Assembly: GCA_030837265.1 (NCBI GenBank) | Contig: JAUPKV010000160.1 | Location: 1 to 12,613, forward strand | DNA length: 12,613 bases | Source of the DNA: Methanobacteriota archaeon | GTDB lineage: Archaea; Halobacteriota; Methanosarcinia; Methanosarcinales; Methanosarcinaceae | Direction: 5' to 3' | In this document: in pieces, positions 7,702 to 12,613 of the stretch | Position numbering within the stretch: the first letter of the stretch is position 1 | Layout of the letters: the number at the start of each line of letters is the position of its first letter | Notes under the pieces: model-generated | Told to the model about the DNA's origin: nothing | The model's input: the letters and a program-made list of their open reading frames with translations, nothing else | The model's database searches: none | Made by a program: the position numbers and the translations under genes

Positions 7702-8652
7702 TTATTGAGCTGGAATTGGCGGTGTTAGTGCATATTTGACGTTGCAAGTTTGTATTTTTTGTTCTAATTGTTCTTGCTCAACATAGATCTTGATGTATTC
7801 TTTCAAGGCTTTCTCCCAATTTCTAACTGAATTCATCCCAAGCAACTCAAGTTTGTAGTTACTTGACATTTCAGATCTAGCTCTAGCTGCAGGCAGGGGA
7901 AAATAAGCTGAGCTAACCGGCTCTACAATGACGTCTTTTCTGCCTAAGATTTCCACGATTTTTTTTGCAACATCAAATCTTGATCCATACCCCTTATTGG
8001 TACAATGGTAGAGACCATAGAAGCCTGTTTCAATTAAGTTACCTAAACAGCTTGAGAAGTCTACGGTGTAGGTTGGGCTTCCAATTTTATCATTGACAGC
8101 TTTTAGCATTTTTTTTTCTTCTATCTGTCTCATGATTTTGCCGATAAATTTTTTGTCTTTTCCTGGACCGCCGCCCACCATCCAACCCGCTCTTACTATG
8201 TAGTATTTTTGTAGTAAGCGTTGGACAATTATTTCTCCCTCGAGTTTGCTGCGGCCGTATATATTGATCGGGTTGGGATTATCGAATTCGGTGTATGGTT
8301 CCGTTTTATCTCCGTAAAAAACGCCTATGGTGCTAATGTACACCAGATCAATAGCATTTTTTTGACATATTAAAGCGACATTCTGTGTGCCAACCGTATT
8401 GGTAAGGAAAGCATGATTAGGTTCAAGTTCGCATTTGTCAACATCTGTTTCTGCTGCTAGATGCATTATCATGTCGGGTTTTGTTTTTTCCACCACTTCT
8501 CGTATTTGTTTATGGCTTCTTACATCGAGATAGCTTAGTTCATTTCGATCAGGGGTTAGGTCTGTTGCTAGCACTTCATGGCCTTTTTTGATGAGAGTAG
8601 GGCAAAGAGCACTACCAAGCATTCCGCCTGCCCCTGTGACAAGTATTCTCAT
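7702..8652 (-). CDS. rfbD: dTDP-4-dehydrorhamnose reductase-like SDR (RmlD family)
   Basis: A 316-residue extended short-chain dehydrogenase of the RmlD_sub_bind type. The NAD(P)-binding loop is GAGGMLG (7-13). DVRSHKQI (43-50) follows the pattern of the family's D(I/V)x(D/S) region, and HLAAETDVDKCE (64-75) is characteristic of RmlD. The catalytic residues are visible as ST (107-108) and YGRSK (Tyr132, Lys136). The family reduces dTDP-4-keto-L-rhamnose to dTDP-L-rhamnose, or related 4-keto sugars, in the cytoplasm. No rmlA, rmlB or rmlC is in the window, so the exact product cannot be set. About 25 extra polar residues follow the usual end. The ATG lies just after a minimal ATG-TTT-TAA frame, and GGAG (8664-8667) is 11 bases from the ATG. 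It is probably the first gene of the glycosyltransferase operon, with paired palindromes upstream. Confidence 0.88.
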   Translation of the reverse strand: MRILVTGAGGMLGSALCPTLIKKGHEVLATDLTPDRNELSYLDVRSHKQIREVVEKTKPDMIMHLAAETDVDKCELEPNHAFLTNTVGTQNVALICQKNAIDLVYISTIGVFYGDKTEPYTEFDNPNPINIYGRSKLEGEIIVQRLLQKYYIVRAGWMVGGGPGKDKKFIGKIMRQIEEKKMLKAVNDKIGSPTYTVDFSSCLGNLIETGFYGLYHCTNKGYGSRFDVAKKIVEILGRKDVIVEPVSSAYFPLPAARARSEMSSNYKLELLGMNSVRNWEKALKEYIKIYVEQEQLEQKIQTCNVKYALTPPIPAQ

Positions 8653-8690
8653 TTAAAACATGTCTCCTGCACTTTTTTAAAATTTTTGTT

Positions 8691-8760
8691 TAATTATCAT
8701 ATGACAAATTCATGCACCCATTTTCATTCTTCTTTTAGAATTAGATCATATGATAATCAA
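8691..8760. promoter_or_regulatory. Paired palindromic sites upstream of rmlD, possible operators
   Basis: Two near-palindromes centred at 8700/8701 and 8749/8750 share the core ATTATCATATGATAAT, the first with one clear mismatch near its end and some drift outside. Together they form an inverted repeat: ATTATCATATGA (8693-8704) is exactly complementary to TCATATGATAAT (8746-8757). The centres are 49 bp apart, near five helical turns. The proximal site lies about 40 bp before the rmlD start, where it would overlap a weak AT-rich TATA-like sequence, so a dimeric regulator acting there is a reasonable inference. Confidence 0.5.
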
Positions 8761-8763
8761 GAA

Positions 8764-8785
8764 ATTGCTGAACTAATTTAGCAAT
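8764..8785 (-). terminator. Possible hairpin terminator or leader hairpin
   Basis: ATTGCTGAA (8764-8772) and TTTAGCAAT (8777-8785) pair as a nine-base stem with one G-T pair and a four-base loop. It lies 32 bp after the stop of the 114-residue protein and, read on the minus strand, is followed by TTTCTTGATT, a moderate T-rich tract. It could end that transcript or be part of the regulatory region in front of rmlD. The tract is weak, so confidence is low. Confidence 0.3.
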
Positions 8786-8816
8786 AACAGATCTACATCA
8801 AGTCAGTTTATTCGAA

Positions 8817-9161
8817 TTAGCCCAGTAATGTATCAAAATAAGGCATCATTCTAAAAACGACCGTGATTAAAAATAGAGCACCCACGCCAATAGCAAAACG
8901 AGATAAATTTTTCTTTTTTACCCGCAGATTCGCTTGTGGAGTAACCTCTGCGATAAATAGGAACACAATTGATAAGACAGCCAACAATAAACTGACATCA
9001 AAAAGCGTAAATGAAAAGAATTGCGTGTTCTCAACCTTCAGAAAATCAGAAAAACTATGAAATGAGCCAATTAATTGGATATAATTAACATAGTGAATAG
9101 AGGGAATTCGAGCGCTTTTTTTATGTATTAAAAATAGGTTATTTGGAGTCTTAGCTTTCAT
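8817..9161 (-). CDS. Small membrane protein of unknown function, two predicted helices
   Basis: A 114-residue protein I do not recognise. Residues 1-50 are polar to mixed. TFDV-type sequence then leads into a first hydrophobic helix (about 54-71), a basic loop with VKKKNLSR (81-88) and a second helix (about 88-105) ending FRMMPYFDTLLG. The basic loop suggests that the linker is cytoplasmic. The start at ATG 9161 is supported by a TATA-like box (9194-9203) about 38 bp upstream, which would give a leader of roughly a dozen bases, and by a purine-rich AAGGGAA just before the ATG. The gene sits between the flippase and the RmlD reductase but has no feature linking it to glycan synthesis. A real gene is more likely than not, given the helix pattern and promoter. 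Confidence 0.65.
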   Translation of the reverse strand: MKAKTPNNLFLIHKKSARIPSIHYVNYIQLIGSFHSFSDFLKVENTQFFSFTLFDVSLLLAVLSIVFLFIAEVTPQANLRVKKKNLSRFAIGVGALFLITVVFRMMPYFDTLLG

Positions 9162-9193
9162 TTCCCTTCTTGACAGAAGCGGATAAGTATTTG

Positions 9194-9203
9194 CTTATAA
9201 AAA
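9194..9203 (-). promoter_or_regulatory. TATA-like box for the 114-residue membrane protein
   Basis: The minus strand reads TTTTTATAAG centred about 38 bp before ATG 9161. With the usual archaeal spacing of about 26 bp, transcription would begin near 9173 and leave a leader of roughly 12 bases. No convincing BRE is seen upstream. The same bases read TTATAAAAATA on the plus strand, so the site might also serve rightward transcription. Confidence 0.45.
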
Positions 9204-9386
9204 TAGCTCAGGCCATTCCTTAAGGTACTGAGGTTCAATCGATAATTTAAACGCTATATTACTTAGTTAATGTGCAGACATCCCACGCCTTGGCTGTTTC
9301 TTTGAAGTATTGAAAGGAGGAAGCACATGATGGATAGGGCTCAATATGTGGATGTTAGCTGTCATTTTCTTATTAGCCCGGGAGTT

Positions 9387-10979
9387 TTACCAAAAATGGA
9401 TTTTTGAATAGGTAATCATCAACTTTTCAACTATAACAAATACCTTATTTGTAATCAATTGTATTCGGCCTAATCCTTCAAACATGGCCTGCAGGGTTTT
9501 GATGTCGGTTGTTGAAATAGCTTTTGTTAGCACCAAAGATGGTAAAAGGCAAAATAGAAAGATTGAAAAACCGATAAGTAGGGAGAAAACTGGGTTGCTA
9601 ATCCCCGAGACTGCTAAATAGGTTAGTATGGCGCTTAAAGTGGATGAGAGGAGGATCTTTATTGATGAAAGACAATCTATTGTAAATCCGTATTGTTTTT
9701 TTATTATAAAAAGAGAAATGAAAATTCCAGGTAGATTTGAGGCAAGTGTTGAAATTATTAAGCCGATAACGCCAAGCTGGAAGATTAGCACTAGTCCGAG
9801 CGGAAAGCCAATTAGGGCTGTCAAAACAGTCAGTTTCATGGTTAATTTTGTGTTTCCCTGACTGTTAATGAGGTTACCGCTACTTAGGCTTCCGAAAGCA
9901 ACAAACAGGTAAGTTAGGGCTAAGAGAGATAGATAAAACGCTGCTGAAGAATATGTGCTACCGAAAAGTATAGAGATAGCGGATTGTGAGAGACAGATAA
10001 CAAGAAAAACAATGGGTATGACTATAAGAGAGGAATACTTGACAGAAAGAGAAAAGACATTCTTCAGAGCCTCTTTATCTTTTTGAGCGTTAAGTTTTGA
10101 GAAAGCTGGAAAAAGCACCGTTGTTATAGGCACAGCAAAAAAACCAATTAAAACCACAAAGTTTTGAGCGATCGAATAGTTGGCTACTGCCACGTTATCA
10201 GAGTAGTAAATGGGTAAAAGGCAGGAGTAGTACTGCAGTAGAAAGCCAGTTATTATCAATGAAATCGATAAGGGAGTAGCGTATTTTAGCATTTCAAGCA
10301 AGTACTTCTTTATTTGAAGCTTATTGCTTGAGTTTTTGTGTAATTCAACGTAGATCAAACGGATTAGGATCGCTCCGACAATTCCTGCAAATAAGGAACC
10401 CATAATGGCGCCCATGACTGCACCAGAGGTACTTAAGCCAACAAAAATTAGTCCAATTATTGCTAACGTCTTAATTATTGCTTGGCAGACTATCATGACA
10501 CTGTTGAGGGCCATTCTTTCAAACCCGGTGAAGACACCTGTTGCTGCGCTGATTATTCCGCTGGTTAGAATAGAAAGAGAGGCAAGCTGCATTAATGGCG
10601 CCAGAGCTGGACGGTTATACATTGAAACCGCTACATAATCTGAGATTGTGATACTAACCAGCATTAGAACTAAGCCAAAGAGTAGTTCAAAGAGAACACC
10701 AGAAATGATTATGCTTTTAATTTCGCTTTTTCTCTCTTCCGCGCGGTATTGAGCTGAAAATTTTACAATGGCGAAGTTGATGCCCCAATCTCTGAAAATC
10801 ATTATGAGGTTAGGAACCATAAAGGCGATGCTGTATAAGCCGTATAAGTCAGCGCCTAGCATTCTTGCGATTACTATTACACCTAAAGAGGATACTACGG
10901 TAGAGACGACTAAGCCCCATAGGTAATGGAAACCGTTTTTTGTAGAGATTTTTGCTATGTCGCTGGCTTTACTGCTCAT
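9387..10979 (-). CDS. Oligosaccharide flippase family protein (Wzx-like)
   Basis: A 530-residue, almost wholly hydrophobic protein with about 12-14 membrane segments, the size and layout of the polysaccharide biosynthesis (Polysacc_synt) branch of the MOP flippases. The N-terminal part, NGFHYLWGLVVSTVVSSLGV then IARMLGADLYGLYSIAFMVP, has the G-(A/P)-xxYGxY motif typical of Wzx. ATPLSISLIITGFL and TTVLFPAFSKL mark the middle repeat. Such proteins move lipid-linked oligosaccharides from the cytoplasmic to the outer face of the membrane, which fits the glycosyltransferase genes downstream. The ATG start has AGGCGTGAT four bases upstream, a near match to the archaeal anti-Shine-Dalgarno complement. 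A 225-bp gap follows, so it may be transcribed apart from the rmlD block. Confidence 0.93.
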   Translation of the reverse strand: MSSKASDIAKISTKNGFHYLWGLVVSTVVSSLGVIVIARMLGADLYGLYSIAFMVPNLIMIFRDWGINFAIVKFSAQYRAEERKSEIKSIIISGVLFELLFGLVLMLVSITISDYVAVSMYNRPALAPLMQLASLSILTSGIISAATGVFTGFERMALNSVMIVCQAIIKTLAIIGLIFVGLSTSGAVMGAIMGSLFAGIVGAILIRLIYVELHKNSSNKLQIKKYLLEMLKYATPLSISLIITGFLLQYYSCLLPIYYSDNVAVANYSIAQNFVVLIGFFAVPITTVLFPAFSKLNAQKDKEALKNVFSLSVKYSSLIVIPIVFLVICLSQSAISILFGSTYSSAAFYLSLLALTYLFVAFGSLSSGNLINSQGNTKLTMKLTVLTALIGFPLGLVLIFQLGVIGLIISTLASNLPGIFISLFIIKKQYGFTIDCLSSIKILLSSTLSAILTYLAVSGISNPVFSLLIGFSIFLFCLLPSLVLTKAISTTDIKTLQAMFEGLGRIQLITNKVFVIVEKLMITYSKIHFW

Positions 10980-11121
10980 TGTATCACGCCTAAAAAAGAG
11001 ATCCGTTGTTTAAGTTCGGAGTAAAATAGACAGCGACAAGTCATGTTAATAGCCGCTGGCTCCTTAACTTAGCCTATTCTTGGACAGTAAAGACTATTTT
11101 GCGTGGGGATATAAGGGATTG

Positions 11122-11430
11122 CTACAGCACTCTGAAACAAACAGTTATAGAATTAATTTGATTACTTTGCTGAGTTGTTAGTGACAGCGTGTTCTTTTTG
11201 TTAAAGCAGGTATTAAGCATTCGAGTGCAGACTTTTGATATATAGCGGATAACGGCGGTTATTGAAACAAAATAGAATAGTAGGAGAAGAGAAAGAATAG
11301 TTAATGCTAGAAATATCCAGGAAGCAGAGTTGCCCTGAAGCATCATGTAAGCGGTTATAAAACTCAACAAAGCGGCAGCACCAATTATGACGAGCCCAAG
11401 ATTCCCACCTAATTCATGTTTTATCGCCAT
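11122..11430 (-). CDS. Small membrane protein of unknown function, two predicted helices
   Basis: No family is recognised. From ATG 11428-11430 the protein has 102 residues: a short polar start (MAIKHELGG), a helix at about 10-30 (LGLVIIGAAALLSFITAYMM), a short polar turn LQGNSAS, a longer helix at about 37-62, and a basic, cysteine-containing tail (ISKVCTRMLNTCFNKK) ending in a polar segment. I chose the ATG because AGGGTTGA lies about six bases upstream. A longer version from GTG 11475 adds 15 residues, but GGTGA around that codon looks like a ribosome site rather than a start. It lies 142 bp upstream of the flippase. The function is unknown; a role in envelope biology is a guess from location only. 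Confidence 0.6.
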   Translation of the reverse strand: MAIKHELGGNLGLVIIGAAALLSFITAYMMLQGNSASWIFLALTILSLLLLFYFVSITAVIRYISKVCTRMLNTCFNKKNTLSLTTQQSNQINSITVCFRVL

Positions 11431-11596
11431 ATAATTCAACCCTAAAAAGACATACAGAAAGGGAAGCCTTTTCACCTATAATCAAAGAACCGCAAGACCT
11501 TCTTAAAGCATAGCTTGGCCTAGTATCAAACGCTTAGTTATCAAGAGACGAATAGAATGAATCCGAAGATGGGTTTTTTAAAAAATGATAAAAGAG

Positions 11597-11619
11597 AAAA
11601 AAAAGCCGATTTAAAAAAA
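11597..11619 (-). terminator. Poly-T terminator after the 92-residue membrane protein
   Basis: On the minus strand the stop at 11624 is followed within five bases by runs of seven T (11613-11619) and eight T (11597-11604), and further T-rich sequence continues to about 11576. No strong stem precedes them. This matches archaeal intrinsic termination, which relies on U-runs rather than hairpins. Confidence 0.7.
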
Positions 11620-11623
11620 GATT

Positions 11624-11902
11624 TTATTTAGCTGTAGTTTCCGGTTCTGCCGTGATTTCTTCAATTGGCTTTGGCGGAGGTGTCGTTGCCATTGTCCAGC
11701 CGATCCATGCACCAATGAAGAGAATTGCTGTGAAACCTATGAAGACGGGGACAGCTATAATCCAAAATTGGACGTTAACAGCGCTTCCTAAAAAACCGAT
11801 ACCTACTAGCCAGTTAGGATAAAACAAGGTTACAAGGTAACCTACTGCAACAATAAGGCAGACAAGTAGAATTACTCCTCCGATTGCTTGATCTTTATTC
11901 AT
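11624..11902 (-). CDS. Small two-helix membrane protein with acidic proline-rich tail
   Basis: A 92-residue membrane protein. Helix one spans about 7-27 (IGGVILLVCLIVAVGYLVTL), an external loop holds YPNWLVG, and helix two spans about 46-70, ending GAWIGWTMAT. The C-terminal tail TPPPKPIEEITAEPETT is short and acidic. The architecture resembles small uncharacterised proteins common in Bathyarchaeia-type archaea; that is recollection, not a search result. The start is well supported by GGTGGTGAA (11911-11919) eight bases upstream of the ATG, the best ribosome site in the window. A poly-T terminator lies directly after the stop, so it is probably a single-gene transcript. No function can be assigned. 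Confidence 0.85.
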   Translation of the reverse strand: MNKDQAIGGVILLVCLIVAVGYLVTLFYPNWLVGIGFLGSAVNVQFWIIAVPVFIGFTAILFIGAWIGWTMATTPPPKPIEEITAEPETTAK

Positions 11903-11944
11903 GGTTGTCTTTCACCACCTTAAAAAACTAAGAATTAGCTACAT

Positions 11945-11960
11945 GAACTAGCGCTTGTTC
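11945..11960. promoter_or_regulatory. Imperfect 16-bp palindrome before the 92-residue protein
   Basis: GAACTAGCGCTTGTTC is self-complementary in seven of eight pairs and lies 43-58 bp upstream of ATG 11902. A TATA-like CTTAATAA lies a little further upstream on the minus strand, so the palindrome falls near the expected transcription start. It could be an operator; this is inference from position and symmetry. Confidence 0.3.
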
Positions 11961-12032
11961 GTGTTATTAAGCGTTTTCTTGTTTTCAATGTGCTTTAAGT
12001 AAAGTTTGCTGTAGTTGGCTGTTGTTAACATG

Positions 12033-12224
12033 TTAATGCAGTTGTAGCTTCTTGTCCTCTTTGACGTTATCTAAAATTGCTTGAGTCGTTTGTGGCCCTG
12101 AATTGGAGTGGTAAAGGTATAGGATAGGTTTTGTGTGCTCCTTTGACGCGAGCAGTATTTCCCGATAACAACTAACGATAGCACCCAGTTTATGGTTTGT
12201 TGCTCTGCCGAGGCCCCCCTCCCC
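12033..12224 (-). pseudogene. Possible decayed gene fragment: open frame without a start codon
   Basis: A minus-strand frame is open for 63 codons between two TAA stops. It has no ATG, GTG or TTG, yet it translates to ordinary-looking sequence such as GAIVSCYREILLASKEHTKP and ILDNVKEDKKLQLH. A length like this can arise by chance, so it may be only fortuitous. If real it would be the remnant of a gene whose start was lost. No family is recognised. Confidence 0.15.
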
Positions 12225-12233
12225 TTATATAAA
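12224..12233. promoter_or_regulatory. Strong symmetric TATA-like box
   Basis: TTATATAA (12225-12232) is a perfect palindrome within CTTATATAAA, flanked by C-rich sequence on the left. It would fit the archaeal TATA consensus in either direction. Rightward initiation would fall near 12255, at the first repeat unit; leftward initiation would fall near 12203 and produce a long leader towards the 92-residue protein. No clear BRE marks the direction. Confidence 0.4.
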
Positions 12234-12253
12234 GCAGCTAAAAGCACAGGGAC

Positions 12254-12359
12254 CCCCTCTATAGGTGCAGTGCATAGATCAGATATTAGGATCCAAATAG
12301 GCTCTCTACACTCTACCCCTCTATAGTTTGTGCATAGAACCCCTAATAGGATCCAAATA
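12254..12359. repeat. Tandem pair of composite repeat units
   Basis: Unit A (12254-12299, 46 bp) and unit B (12316-12359, 44 bp) share the same order of parts: CCCC, TCTAT, a loop of 11 or 9 bases ending GTGC, ATAGA, a variable 7-base spacer, then a 14-base segment sharing TAGGATCCAAATA. TCTAT and ATAGA are complementary arms. The shared block is centred on GGATCC and is a near-palindrome in unit A. The period is 60-62 bp. Matching arms with differing loops suggest that structure is conserved. Confidence 0.7.
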
Positions 12360-12391
12360 TGAGTGGGAGACAGTCCAGCTGAAAGTAGATT

Positions 12392-12613
12392 TTACGCTGT
12401 TGTCCCGTAGCCGCTTACAGTCACGGCTGCATCTGTGGTTGCGGTGTCGGTTTTTGCGTCAACTATAACTGACCATATGATGCTCTGGGAGGGATACAGC
12501 GCCAACAGTTCATCGTTAGATAAGGATACTGTGCCACTGCTGTTAAACGAGCGGGTGACTGGTTGGGAGATGACGTTGTCGATGTATGCTACTCGGATTC
12601 GAACGGTTACAGA
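12392..12613 (-). CDS. C-terminal end of a probable surface or secreted protein, 5' end cut
   Basis: The frame is open from the window edge for 73 codons to TAA at 12392-12394. The visible part is rich in Ser, Thr, Val and Ala with alternating hydrophobic residues (VTVRIRVAYIDNVISQ, VSLSNDELLALYPSQS, TDTATTDAAVTVSGYG), the look of a beta-rich extracellular domain such as those in archaeal pilin-like or adhesin-like proteins. No cysteine and no membrane segment are present in this portion, and it contains no catalytic motif. The identity is unknown. Its base composition is clearly more GC-rich than that of the glycosyltransferase genes. It ends about 33 bp before the repeat units at 12254-12359. 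Confidence 0.6.
   Translation of the reverse strand, partial: SVTVRIRVAYIDNVISQPVTRSFNSSGTVSLSNDELLALYPSQSIIWSVIVDAKTDTATTDAAVTVSGYGTTA

Larger units (their letters stand above)
11903..12391. other. 489-bp gap without a confirmed gene
   Basis: This is the longest non-coding stretch. It contains, from right to left, the two composite repeats, the symmetric TATA-like box, a 63-codon open stretch without a usable start (12033-12224), a perfect TTAACATGTTAA (12025-12036), a 27-codon ATG frame ending at a TAG near 11950 that I do not believe is a gene, and the promoter-proximal palindrome of the 92-residue protein. I see no tRNA, rRNA or recognised ncRNA in it. Confidence 0.6.

Noticed and set aside
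8578..9060. Plus-strand open frames opposite rmlD and the small membrane protein
   Set aside because: Their translations show no domain and one spans the palindromic regulatory region; no ribosome site precedes them.
9628..10638. Plus-strand open frames opposite the flippase
   Set aside because: Shadows of a hydrophobic gene on the minus strand; they read as mixed hydrophobic fragments without a start signal.
12025..12036. Perfect palindrome TTAACATGTTAA
   Set aside because: A single AT-rich 12-mer without a second copy or promoter context; kept only as part of the gap description.
12254..12359. CRISPR array
   Set aside because: Only two units, with internal hairpin and unequal loops, no regular spacers and no cas genes.

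Overview
The window looks archaeal, most likely from a Bathyarchaeia-like member of the Thermoproteota/TACK group. This placement is an inference. It rests on GGTG-type Shine-Dalgarno sequences, TTTATA-like promoter boxes, a poly-T terminator without a hairpin, mixed ATG/GTG/TTG starts, and a small two-helix protein ending in a TPPPKPIEE tail that resembles short membrane proteins I associate with such genomes. No rRNA, tRNA or other marker gene is present to confirm it.

Every convincing gene lies on the minus strand, so the window reads from right to left. At the right edge (12392-12613) is the 3' end of a threonine/serine/valine-rich, probably surface or secreted protein, with a more GC-rich composition than the rest. 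A 489-bp gap follows (11903-12391). It holds a strong symmetric TATA-like box, a tandem pair of about 45-bp repeat units (hairpin arms plus a GGATCC-centred palindrome), and a 63-codon open stretch with no start codon. Next come two small membrane proteins of unknown function (11624-11902 and 11122-11430), a lipid-linked glycan flippase of the Wzx type (9387-10979) and a third small membrane protein (8817-9161).

The left two thirds (1-8652) is a sugar-assembly block: an RmlD-like dTDP-4-dehydrorhamnose reductase, four GT-B glycosyltransferases, one GT2 glycosyltransferase and two SAM-dependent methyltransferases. Gaps between genes are short (about 25-110 bp), as in an operon.

The probable joint function is building a lipid-linked cell-surface glycan. 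RmlD would supply a 6-deoxyhexose, the glycosyltransferases would extend the chain on a lipid carrier at the cytoplasmic face, the methyltransferases could O-methylate sugars, and Wzx would flip the product outward for an S-layer glycoprotein or an exopolysaccharide. No initiating sugar-phosphate transferase, polymerase, AglB oligosaccharyltransferase or rmlA/B/C is visible, so the pathway continues outside the window or depends on genes elsewhere.

The most interesting local signals are: a glycosyltransferase whose frame has no ATG/GTG/TTG at its natural N-terminus and probably starts at ATT; loss of the second Glu of the EX7E motif in three of four GT-B enzymes; a pair of matching palindromes in front of rmlD; and the tandem composite repeats near 12.3 kb.
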